Assembly (NCBI RefSeq): GCF_028751035.1
Contig: NZ_CP063533.1
Coordinates: 1,550,001-1,614,000, forward strand
Length of the DNA: 64,000 bases
From: Helicobacter winghamensis ATCC BAA-430
GTDB lineage: Bacteria; Campylobacterota; Campylobacteria; Campylobacterales; Helicobacteraceae
Reading direction: 5' to 3'
The notes beneath the pieces are model-generated. The model worked only from the letters and a program-made list of their open reading frames with translations, searched no databases and was not told the origin of the DNA. Position 1 is the stretch's first letter; every line of letters begins with the position of its first letter. The position numbers and the translations under genes were made by a program. Shown in pieces: positions 56,771 through 64,000 of the stretch.

Positions 56771-57331
56771 ATGCAAACAATCATTACTTCCCGCCACTTT
56801 GAACTTACTCAAGCAATGAAAGACTATATTTTCAGTCTTACGCAAAGCCTTGAAAAATACCAACTTGACATTCTAAGCACGCGTGTTATCGTAACTTACC
56901 AAGAGAAAAAAGGTAGCAAAAAAGGTGAAAAAAAGAAAAAACGCACCTTTGGTATTGATATTACCCTATCCTTAGCACATTCTAATACGCTTGTGATTAA
57001 TCAAATTGATAAGGATTTTTATGCAGCTGTGGATTTAGCAATTGGCAGAATGCACAAGATTTTGCGTCGCTACCACGATAAGCACAACAAAAAGTTTGCC
57101 ACTCCAACGCAGGATTTAATGGTAACCACGATTTTGCGTGATGAAGCCCTAGCAAACAAGGGCGAAGATGAAATTGTGCCTATGGATTTAGATTTACACA
57201 AGCCTTTGGATATTGAAGATGCACTAGAACGCCTAAAAAGTAGCTCGCAGCAGTTTTTTGTCTTTAACGATAAGGATTCTAAAATGCGTGTGATTTACAA
57301 GCGAATTGATGGAAAATACGGACTTTACTAG
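56771..57331 (+). CDS. hpf: Ribosome hibernation promoting factor, long form
   Basis: Binds the 30S decoding region and promotes 100S ribosome dimers in stationary phase. The 186-residue protein has the N-terminal S30AE domain (SRHFELTQAMKDYIFSLTQ) with a lysine-rich loop GSKKGEKKKKR, and the C-terminal dimerisation domain (KPLDIEDALERLKSSSQQFFVFND, ending VIYKRIDGKYGLY) that defines long HPF. The cca gene starts inside its last 23 bases. Confidence 0.92.
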   Translation: MQTIITSRHFELTQAMKDYIFSLTQSLEKYQLDILSTRVIVTYQEKKGSKKGEKKKKRTFGIDITLSLAHSNTLVINQIDKDFYAAVDLAIGRMHKILRRYHDKHNKKFATPTQDLMVTTILRDEALANKGEDEIVPMDLDLHKPLDIEDALERLKSSSQQFFVFNDKDSKMRVIYKRIDGKYGLY

Positions 57332-58556
57332 AAAAATCTATCTTGTTGGCGGAGCTGTTCGCGATGGGCTACTTAAGCTCCCCATTAAAGATAAAGATTA
57401 TGTAGCGGTGGGCTTTAGCGAAGAAGATTTTGCACATTTGCCTAAAGTCGGTAAAAGCTTCCCTGTTTTTCTACAAAAAGATGGCTCACAAATCGCTCTA
57501 GCAAGGCGTGAGAAAAAGACACAACACGGCTATAATGGATTTAGCATAGAAACACAGCAAGTTTCTTTGTATGAAGATTTAAAACGGCGCGACTTAACAC
57601 TAAATGCCATTGCCTTTGATGAAACCACACAAACTTACTACGATCCGTTTAATGGAAAAAAAGACTTAGAAAATAAGATTTTACGCCACATTAGCGAAGC
57701 CTTTTGTGAAGATCCTTTGCGCGTGCTTAGGGCTGCAAGACTTCGTGCTAGACTTGGTATGGAGTGGAAAATCCACCAAAGCACAAAAGTTTTAATTTAC
57801 AAAATGCGCGATGAGTTGTGCTATTTGGAGAAAAACCGCGTGTATAAGGAAGTAGAAAGTGCGCTTTTAGGGCAAAATTCCCATTTATTTTTTGAAAGCC
57901 TTTTTGAACTTGGCGTGCTTGATATGATTTTCCCTAGCATTTACGCGCTAACCACTTTAAAAGAAGGCAATTTACACCACCTAGAAGCATCTGTCTTTGC
58001 GCACACAATGGAAGTCTTAAAGCACACAGACTCTCAAAAAAACACCAAGCAATGCTTGATTTTAAAGTTTGCCGCACTCTACCACGACATTGCAAAGCCC
58101 TATTGTTATCGCAATTTTGGCAACTCACAAGGACACGATAATTTAAAAATCATCGCTCCACTTTTAGATATTTCAATCCCAAATGCCATTAAAAAGCCTA
58201 TGCTACTTTTAATCCAAAATCACATTAAAATCTACTTACTTCCGCAAATGCGCCTTAGTAAATGCGTGAAGTTTTTTGATTCTTACAAAAAAGATTCTAT
58301 ATTGCTAGAACTTCAACTTGACTTGCTTTTAGCTGACAAACAAGGACGAATAAGCCAAAAATTTTTAGATTCCAACTTTTTAGACTTTAAAAAAACTTTG
58401 CTAAATACCTTTAATACGCTTTTAAACTATTCTCCAAAGGAATGGATCGCACAAAATAACCCCACTCCAAATGCCATACAAACACAGGTTTTAAAAGAAA
58501 AAATTAGAATCTTAAAAAAAGATTCCACATTTTTATCCCTTCAAAAATGCCTTTAA
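57309..58556 (+). CDS. cca: CCA tRNA nucleotidyltransferase
   Basis: Adds or repairs the 3' CCA end of tRNAs. The 415-residue class II nucleotidyltransferase shows IYLVGGAVRDGLLKLPIKDKDYV (active-site GG and DxD), RRDLTLNAIAFD and DPLRVLRAARLRARL, and a later HD-type segment AALYHDIAKP. The HD segment suggests a bacterial multifunctional Cca rather than poly(A) polymerase. All tRNA genes seen here encode CCA, so its role is likely repair. It overlaps hpf at its start and, convergently, the next gene by 24 bases. Confidence 0.88.
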   Translation: MENTDFTRKIYLVGGAVRDGLLKLPIKDKDYVAVGFSEEDFAHLPKVGKSFPVFLQKDGSQIALARREKKTQHGYNGFSIETQQVSLYEDLKRRDLTLNAIAFDETTQTYYDPFNGKKDLENKILRHISEAFCEDPLRVLRAARLRARLGMEWKIHQSTKVLIYKMRDELCYLEKNRVYKEVESALLGQNSHLFFESLFELGVLDMIFPSIYALTTLKEGNLHHLEASVFAHTMEVLKHTDSQKNTKQCLILKFAALYHDIAKPYCYRNFGNSQGHDNLKIIAPLLDISIPNAIKKPMLLLIQNHIKIYLLPQMRLSKCVKFFDSYKKDSILLELQLDLLLADKQGRISQKFLDSNFLDFKKTLLNTFNTLLNYSPKEWIAQNNPTPNAIQTQVLKEKIRILKKDSTFLSLQKCL

Positions 58557-58967
58557 ATCTCCATTAAATCCTGTGATTTTGACACATTCTTGGCATAACT
58601 CTAAAGGCTTATCATTAAAAAACTTCATTTGAATTTTATGCGAATAAATCCCTAGAAAAAAACGCAACTCATAAGCAATCACTGCTAGAAAATCAGGACT
58701 TTTAAGCCCATCTAAACAAGCCTTACAGCCACATAAATGCACACCTGGATCGCCTTGTGCTCTAAAGAGAGATTCTTGGATTTTTGCTTGATAGAGCAAA
58801 ACTTTTTGTTGTGAGTTATTAGGATAGGAAAAATAGATTCCATCTAAATCCGCACTCAAATTACTAAAATCCGCTTGAATCCCACCATTTTGAAGTTGTT
58901 TAAGGAGTGCGTTTTGCAGAGAAAAGCTTTCATCAGAGCATACAGAGATGATTTTTTCAAAAAACAT
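58533..58967 (-). CDS. Conserved hypothetical protein with Cys-rich metal-binding pattern
   Basis: A 144-residue protein, last gene of the heptose unit, starting directly at the gmhA stop codon. Three cysteines cluster in HLCGCKACLDG near residue 80 and two more in LCQECVK near 127, a spacing suited to one zinc ion. The first 70 residues are mixed alpha/beta with no motif. I do not recognise a family. Operon position suggests a role linked to LPS core heptose, or simple cotranscription. Confidence 0.68.
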   Translation of the reverse strand: MFFEKIISVCSDESFSLQNALLKQLQNGGIQADFSNLSADLDGIYFSYPNNSQQKVLLYQAKIQESLFRAQGDPGVHLCGCKACLDGLKSPDFLAVIAYELRFFLGIYSHKIQMKFFNDKPLELCQECVKITGFNGDLKAFLKG

Positions 58968-59528
58968 TTAATAGCTTTTTTCAATCAAATCACAAAGAAT
59001 ATGCCCCATTAAAATGTGCATTTCTTGGATTCTTGGCGTATCATTACTTGGAGAGATTAATAACACATCACAAAAATTTTGCATAGCCCCACCATCTCTG
59101 CCACTAAAACCTAAAGTCTTGCAGCCCATTTTGCGTGCCTTTTCTAGCGCGTTTAGCACATTTTTACTATTTCCGCTTGTTGAGATTCCCCATAGCAAAT
59201 CCCCATTTCTTGCCAAGGCTTCACATTGCCTAGAAAACACACAATCATAGCCATAATCGTTGCCAATAGCTGTAAGCGCACTTGTATCTGTTGTAAGAGC
59301 TATGGCACTAAGCCCTTGTCTCTCCTTTTTATAACGCCCTGTAAGCTCTGCGGCAATGTGTTGTGCGTCTGCGGCACTTCCGCCATTGCCGCAAAGTAAA
59401 ATCTTGCCTCCACTTTTAAGTGTGTCAATTAGCATTTTTGCCGCCACTTCTAAGCTAGGCACGAGAGATTCTAATTTTTTGGCACTTTGTAAATGTGCTT
59501 GTATTTCACTTAAAATTAATGTTTGCAT
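58968..59528 (-). CDS. gmhA: Sedoheptulose 7-phosphate isomerase
   Basis: First step in ADP-heptose synthesis for LPS core. The 186-residue SIS-domain protein shows [38 protein letters not shown] and [18 protein letters not shown], close to characterised GmhA enzymes. It is preceded by hldE (10-base gap) and has AAGGAATCAT before its ATG. Confidence 0.94.
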   Translation of the reverse strand: MQTLILSEIQAHLQSAKKLESLVPSLEVAAKMLIDTLKSGGKILLCGNGGSAADAQHIAAELTGRYKKERQGLSAIALTTDTSALTAIGNDYGYDCVFSRQCEALARNGDLLWGISTSGNSKNVLNALEKARKMGCKTLGFSGRDGGAMQNFCDVLLISPSNDTPRIQEMHILMGHILCDLIEKSY

Positions 59529-59538
59529 TATGATTCCT

Positions 59539-61077
59539 TTATAAACTCTTAATTTTTTGGATTAAATGCGTTGTGCTTTTGCCCTCTATAACATCAATCA
59601 AACGCACTTCCTTGCTAAATTTTGCGCCCACAACTTCTTTATTTGCATAATCCGCACCCTTAACAAGAACATCAGGGCGGATTTTTGCAATCAGCCACTC
59701 TGGCGTGTCTGCATCAAACACTACCACAAAATCCACACATTCTAAAGCACAAAGTTGCGCGATTCTATCCCTTTGGCAATTCACAGGACGCAACTCCCCT
59801 TTTAAGCGTTTAATGGAAGCATCGCTATTTAATCCAACAATTAGTAAATCCCCTAATTTACGCGCCTTGTGGAGATAATCCAAATGCCCTAAATGCAAAA
59901 GATCAAAACAACCATTAGTAAAAATCACCTTAAACCCTTCTTGCTTTAACTGCTCTAAGCTCTCTAAAAAGGGCGTAAAATCACTCTCTCTAATCCACTT
60001 ATCCCCATAAAAATTAAGTGTTTTGCGTTTTAAAATCTTGCTAATTTGCGAGCTAAAACCAAAACTATTTTGCTCTACATCAAAGATTTTTAAAAACTCT
60101 GTATTTGCAAGTGTAGAATCTAAAAGATTATTGCGCTTTAAATACGCAAAAATCTCTTGCTTGCTTGCTGTTGCTGAACCTAATTTGCTAACCACCACAG
60201 CAGCAGCAGCATTTGCAAAATACACGCTTTGAGAGATTGGCTCACCTAAAGCTAACATATAGGCTAATGATGCAATCACCGTATCTCCAGCCCCAGTTAC
60301 ATCAAAGACTTCCCGCGCAATAGTTGGAATCCTTTTTATCTCTTGTGTTGTGCTATCTTTAAAAGCGATTCCATCTTCGCTAAGTGTGATTAAAGAAATC
60401 TCTAAATCACACAAATCCTGCAAGCATACAAGGGCTTCTTTTAAGCTTTTTTCATCGCAAATTGTGATACTGGTGGCTTCTGCGGCTTCCTTTTTATTGG
60501 GCGTTAGCAGTGTTGCGCCTTTGTATTTTGTGTAATCCCTGCCCTTTGGATCAGCCAGTATTTTTACACCTTTGCTTTTTGCTAGGGCAATTAAGCGTTG
60601 TGTAAGCTCCACACTTAGCACACCTTTTTGATAATCGCTTAACACAATACACGCGATGTTGGAATCCAAAATCAACGCCTCTGTGAATTTTAAAATAAAT
60701 GCTTCGCCCTCTTTTGTAATTTTCGTCTTATCCTCCCTATCCACACGCACAACTTGCTGATGCCCGGCGATGATGCGCGATTTTTGCGTGGTTGGGCGAT
60801 TATTTTCAAAAAAGATTCCATCTGTGTGAATCCCTAGCTTTTCTAGCTCTGCTTTTAGCGTGCTTCCCGCCTCATCTTCTCCTGCAATTCCACAAATCCA
60901 AACGCTAGAATCTAAACTCACAAGATTGCTTGCCACATTACACGCACCGCCTAAATTTAGGGATTCTTTTTTTACATCAATGACTTGCACAGGGGCTTCT
61001 GGAGAAATACGCTCACAATTTCCCCAAATGTAATGATCTAAAATTAAATCCCCAACAACTAAAATCTTTGGCTTCAC
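59539..61077 (-). CDS. hldE: Bifunctional heptose-7-phosphate kinase / heptose-1-phosphate adenylyltransferase
   Basis: A 512-residue fusion of a ribokinase-type kinase (residues 1-320: [39 protein letters not shown]) and a cytidylyltransferase-like adenylyltransferase (residues 380-512: [19 protein letters not shown]). It performs the two nucleotide-dependent steps of ADP-heptose synthesis; the phosphatase GmhB must be elsewhere. It starts with GTG, seven bases after AGGA at the end of hldD. Heptose metabolites of this enzyme can trigger host ALPK1 signalling in H. pylori. Confidence 0.94.
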   Translation of the reverse strand: MKPKILVVGDLILDHYIWGNCERISPEAPVQVIDVKKESLNLGGACNVASNLVSLDSSVWICGIAGEDEAGSTLKAELEKLGIHTDGIFFENNRPTTQKSRIIAGHQQVVRVDREDKTKITKEGEAFILKFTEALILDSNIACIVLSDYQKGVLSVELTQRLIALAKSKGVKILADPKGRDYTKYKGATLLTPNKKEAAEATSITICDEKSLKEALVCLQDLCDLEISLITLSEDGIAFKDSTTQEIKRIPTIAREVFDVTGAGDTVIASLAYMLALGEPISQSVYFANAAAAVVVSKLGSATASKQEIFAYLKRNNLLDSTLANTEFLKIFDVEQNSFGFSSQISKILKRKTLNFYGDKWIRESDFTPFLESLEQLKQEGFKVIFTNGCFDLLHLGHLDYLHKARKLGDLLIVGLNSDASIKRLKGELRPVNCQRDRIAQLCALECVDFVVVFDADTPEWLIAKIRPDVLVKGADYANKEVVGAKFSKEVRLIDVIEGKSTTHLIQKIKSL

Positions 61078-61081
61078 TTAC

Positions 61082-62095
61082 TTATCCTACAATTGCATTC
61101 CACAAGCCATTTGCGTGGATTGCCTTAATTTCAGGCAAATAATTTTTCACCCCAACTTCTAAAGAAAAGCGCGGAGTGTAACCTAAAAATTCCTTTGTCA
61201 GCGTGATATTTGCCTCTGTGTGTGTTTGAAAAAACGCATAAGGATTATCAAAATACTCCACTTCAAACTCCCCTAAATCCATTTTCAAACACGCAATAAT
61301 ATCGTTAAAAGAGCGCGCATTGCCACTTCCTACATTATACACACCACTTTTTTTAGATTCCATTGCCTTGATATTTGCTTGAATCACATCTTCAATATAC
61401 ACAAAATCACGCTTTTGCTCTCCCATTTTAAAAAGTCTCACCCTTTTTTGCTCTAGGGCTTGCAATCCAAGCTGTAAAATCATTGACGCGGTTTTGCCTT
61501 TATAGACCTCTTTGTTTCCATACACATTAAAATAACGCAAGCCCACAATGCTTAAATTAGGGTATTGCTGCAAATATTTTTGCGTAAGATTATCCATCAT
61601 TAGCTTTGAAAATCCATACACATTTTCTGGAATCTCTCCGCTTCCTATGCTATTTGGCGCAGGGGAATTTCCATACACTCCCGCACTTGAAGCATAAATC
61701 ATTTTTGCCCCTTGACGCACGCATAAATCTAGCAAATCCTTATAAGCATTAACATTTGCGCGCAACACCGCTTCTTGATCCATCACCGTTGTATCAGAGA
61801 TTGCTGCTTGATGAAAGATATAGTCAAAATTATAAGATTCTAAACGCTCTAAATCTGCTTTATTTGTTATATCTCCAGCAATCACTTCACCTTTAAAATC
61901 TAATAAATTCTTAAAATGCCCAAGCGATTTAAAATGCCCATTACTAAAGGTTTTCTCGCTTCTAAAGCTATCAAAAACAACAACTTCTGCCTTATGGTAT
62001 TTTTGAAAATAAAGTGCTAAATTTGAACCAATAAATCCAACCCCACCTGTAATTAAAATCTTTTTGCCTTCTAAAGAATCATTAATATATTGCAT
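61082..62095 (-). CDS. hldD: ADP-L-glycero-D-manno-heptose 6-epimerase
   Basis: Final step of ADP-heptose synthesis. The 337-residue short-chain dehydrogenase/epimerase has the NAD motif ITGGVGFIGSNLALYFQ, FHQAAISDTTV, and the catalytic YGFSKLM (Tyr-x3-Lys). First gene of the hldD-hldE-gmhA unit, with AGGAG before the ATG and its own promoter. Confidence 0.94.
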   Translation of the reverse strand: MQYINDSLEGKKILITGGVGFIGSNLALYFQKYHKAEVVVFDSFRSEKTFSNGHFKSLGHFKNLLDFKGEVIAGDITNKADLERLESYNFDYIFHQAAISDTTVMDQEAVLRANVNAYKDLLDLCVRQGAKMIYASSAGVYGNSPAPNSIGSGEIPENVYGFSKLMMDNLTQKYLQQYPNLSIVGLRYFNVYGNKEVYKGKTASMILQLGLQALEQKRVRLFKMGEQKRDFVYIEDVIQANIKAMESKKSGVYNVGSGNARSFNDIIACLKMDLGEFEVEYFDNPYAFFQTHTEANITLTKEFLGYTPRFSLEVGVKNYLPEIKAIHANGLWNAIVG

Positions 62096-62129
62096 TTTAT
62101 CTCCTAAAAAACTTTTAATAATTCTGACG

Positions 62130-62135
62130 ATTATA
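62130..62135 (-). promoter_or_regulatory. -10 box (TATAAT on minus strand) for the heptose operon
   Basis: The reverse strand reads TTGTTATAATCGTC 35 bases before the hldD ATG. Confidence 0.55.
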
Positions 62136-62205
62136 ACAAAAACCGCGCAAAAATGCGTATTTTATGTTATATTTATAAAAATTTTATATTTTAAGGGTTG
62201 CTACT

Positions 62206-63015
62206 ATGCAAAGTCTCATTAGTGCTGATATTGAAGCACTTCCTCCCTTGCCACAAACCATATCTGAACTTCAAAAAGTCTGCCTAGATGAAGAAACCAC
62301 TATAAAGCAGGTTGCTAACATTATAGAAAAAGATCCCTTTTTAACCGCAGAATTAATAAAATACGCAAACTCTCCCATTTATGGTTATGCAAGACAAATA
62401 CACTCTGTGTTTCAAGCAGTTTCTATGTTTGGAATCTCCACCGCAAAAGGATTAGCCATAGCAAGTGCTGTTAAATCTAGCTTCCAAATTGATTTAAGCC
62501 CTTATAAAATCAGCACAAAGGATTTTGTAAATAGCGCAAACTTAAAAAGTGCGTTTTTGCTTCAATGGTATGACAACAAAAGAGAGTTTTTAGGGATTTT
62601 AATACCTTGTGCGCTTGTAATGCACATCGGAATGGTTGTGATTACAGATTGTTTAAAAAAGCAAAATAAAGAGCTAGAGTTCGCACAACAATTTGACCCA
62701 AAAGACTTCTTAGAATCCGAAAATAGGCTCATAAATTGTAATCAATTTAAGATTTTAGGGCTTTTATTTGAACACTGGAATTTTGAAAGCACAATGGTGC
62801 AAACTGCAAATCATCTCTTAAGCGATGAATTACCAACAAATTTAGCATCCTATGTCTATCCACTAAGGGTGATAAACGCGCTTATTAGCCCTTTTAGCAT
62901 TGCTAATGAAGCGCAAATCCAAGCCGCCTTGCAAAATGCACGCAACTATCAATTAAACCTAGAATCTTTTAATGCCACACTTGAAAACCTTGAAACGCTT
63001 CAAAAGTTAGTCTAA
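62206..63015 (+). CDS. HDOD domain signalling protein
   Basis: A 269-residue protein consisting largely of an HDOD domain: IEALPPLPQTISELQKVC, ANIIEKDPFLTAELIKYANSP, and VFQAVSMFGISTAKGLAIA. HDOD proteins are catalytically inactive relatives of HD phosphodiesterases, used as adaptors in signalling and motility. No attached EAL, GGDEF or receiver domain is present. AAGGG precedes the ATG by eight bases. It is divergent from hldD and converges with ispG one base after its stop. Confidence 0.85.
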   Translation: MQSLISADIEALPPLPQTISELQKVCLDEETTIKQVANIIEKDPFLTAELIKYANSPIYGYARQIHSVFQAVSMFGISTAKGLAIASAVKSSFQIDLSPYKISTKDFVNSANLKSAFLLQWYDNKREFLGILIPCALVMHIGMVVITDCLKKQNKELEFAQQFDPKDFLESENRLINCNQFKILGLLFEHWNFESTMVQTANHLLSDELPTNLASYVYPLRVINALISPFSIANEAQIQAALQNARNYQLNLESFNATLENLETLQKLV

Positions 63016-63016
63016 T

Positions 63017-64000
63017 CTATCTCCCTTCTTTTTGGGCTTGTAGCATTTCACTTTCTGTTTTTACCACTTCCTTAATAAAGACATCAATCAGCTCATCTTG
63101 CTTGTATTTTCCAACAATCTCACCCTTTTTAATCACAAGCCCATCGCCATTCCCAAAGGCAATAGCAACATCAGCGTGCTTTGCCTCACCCAGAGCATTC
63201 ACAGCGCAACCCATTACAGAGAGTTGCATTGGTGCGGTGATTTTTGGCATTCTCTCTTTTAATTCCTTTAAAATCGGCACTAAATCTGCTTGTAATCTCC
63301 CACAAGTAGGGCAAGAGATATAAGTAATCCCTTCCTTTTGTCGCCCACTATAACGCAAGATTCCACGCGCAACTTCAATCTCTTTTTCTAGCTCCCCTGT
63401 GATAGAAACACGCATTGTATCGCCAATTCCCTCCATTAAAAGCCCACCTAATGCCATAGAGCTTTTAATCATAGAAGATTCCAAATCACCAGCTTCTGTA
63501 ACCCCTAAATGAAAAGGATACTCCACTAAAGGACGCAACATTCTATAAGCCGCTATTGTGCGTTCCACATCGCTTGCTTTTAGGGATACTTTAAGGTTTG
63601 TAAATCCAAAATCTTCTAAAAGCTTGATATTATACAAAGCGGATTCCACCATTCCCTTGGGCGTTGCGCCATATCTTTCTTCAAATTGCTTCTCTAAGCT
63701 TCCAGCATTTACGCCAATTCTAATAGGAATCTCTCTTTCTTGGCACGCATTAACCACAGCTTTAATCTTCTCTTTTGAGCCAATGTTGCCGGGATTTATG
63801 CGGATACAATCCACAGATTCTGCAGCAATTAGTGCAAACTTATAGCGGAAGTGAATATCGGCAACAAGGGGCAAGGAAATCATACTTTTGAGTGCTTTTA
63901 GTGCGTTTGCATCTTCAATATCACTCACAGCTACACGCACAATATCACACCCTGCAAGTTGCAAGCGATCAATTTGTGCCTTTGTTGTCTCTAAATCAGC
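63017..64000 (-). CDS. ispG: 4-hydroxy-3-methylbut-2-en-1-yl diphosphate synthase, C-terminal part (runs off the window)
   Basis: IspG (GcpE) reduces MEcPP to HMBPP in the methylerythritol phosphate isoprenoid pathway. The 327 residues present contain the TIM barrel ([42 protein letters not shown]) and the C-terminal 4Fe-4S domain with cysteines in YISCPTCGR and [12 protein letters not shown]. The N-terminal 20 to 40 residues lie outside the window. Read through the frame to the window edge, the first partial residues are [14 protein letters not shown]. Confidence 0.93.
   Translation of the reverse strand, partial: ADLETTKAQIDRLQLAGCDIVRVAVSDIEDANALKALKSMISLPLVADIHFRYKFALIAAESVDCIRINPGNIGSKEKIKAVVNACQEREIPIRIGVNAGSLEKQFEERYGATPKGMVESALYNIKLLEDFGFTNLKVSLKASDVERTIAAYRMLRPLVEYPFHLGVTEAGDLESSMIKSSMALGGLLMEGIGDTMRVSITGELEKEIEVARGILRYSGRQKEGITYISCPTCGRLQADLVPILKELKERMPKITAPMQLSVMGCAVNALGEAKHADVAIAFGNGDGLVIKKGEIVGKYKQDELIDVFIKEVVKTESEMLQAQKEGR

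Overview
The window is a compact, AT-rich, gene-dense chromosomal segment of an enterohepatic-type Helicobacter (Campylobacterota). Gene pairs resemble H. pylori or Campylobacter neighbourhoods: lgt with a small STAS-like gene, tgt with a COG3400 gene, ksgA with RNase J, arsR-arsS-hemB, a csd5-like gene with aroE, and a DUF507 gene with carA. A Campylobacter-type pglK/pglI/pglJ glycosylation group, ilvA, biotin and histidine genes and a p-cresol oxidase-like operon argue against H. pylori itself and for the enterohepatic lineage. Species cannot be named from sequence alone. No insertion sequence, prophage, CRISPR array or rRNA gene was seen.

Layout. 1-6.4 kb: lgt (partial), homoserine dehydrogenase, yraN, a TrkA-C protein, tgt, and a sulfide:quinone reductase with a small membrane partner. 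6.6-13.2 kb: comM, then the glycan flippase pglK and three glycosyltransferases. 13.2-19.6 kb: CoA-binding protein, ilvA, a GT-C membrane protein, a lone pseudopilin, ksgA and RNase J. 19.6-24.6 kb: a very large type IIG restriction-modification gene carrying two poly-G tracts, a (GA)10 tract and three target-recognition modules, now broken into four pieces. 25-30.3 kb: ilvC, a phase-variable P-loop kinase-like gene, four tRNA genes, a CinA-like gene, ppk2 and a phase-variable GT8 glycosyltransferase. 30.4-36.8 kb: a Tat protein/flavoprotein/cytochrome c operon of p-cresol methylhydroxylase type, proA, a hemerythrin with a Cys-rich tail, and a FapA-like protein. 36.8-43.9 kb: hisF, trpS, bioD, DUF507, carA, bioF-bioG-bioC and a rhodanese. 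44-47.8 kb: a TPR protein, a CiaD-like protein, a structured leader, arsR-arsS and hemB. 47.8-54 kb: a phase-variable autotransporter (ON) and ppk1. 54-64 kb: purM, csd5-like, aroE, hpf, cca, the heptose cluster hldD-hldE-gmhA, an HDOD protein and ispG (partial).

The strongest theme is contingency switching. Five homopolymer G/C tracts of 9-12 bases and one dinucleotide tract lie inside reading frames of surface or DNA-modification genes. Three tracts are one base short of the ON frame (IIG, kinase, GT8). Two are in frame (autotransporter, second IIG tract). In the IIG gene the tracts sit upstream of the nuclease, between TRD1 and TRD2, and between TRD2 and TRD3, so slippage could in principle make proteins with zero, one, two or three recognition modules. 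A second theme is periplasmic or membrane electron input from gut metabolites: sulfide via SQR, and a p-cresol-like phenol via the flavocytochrome.
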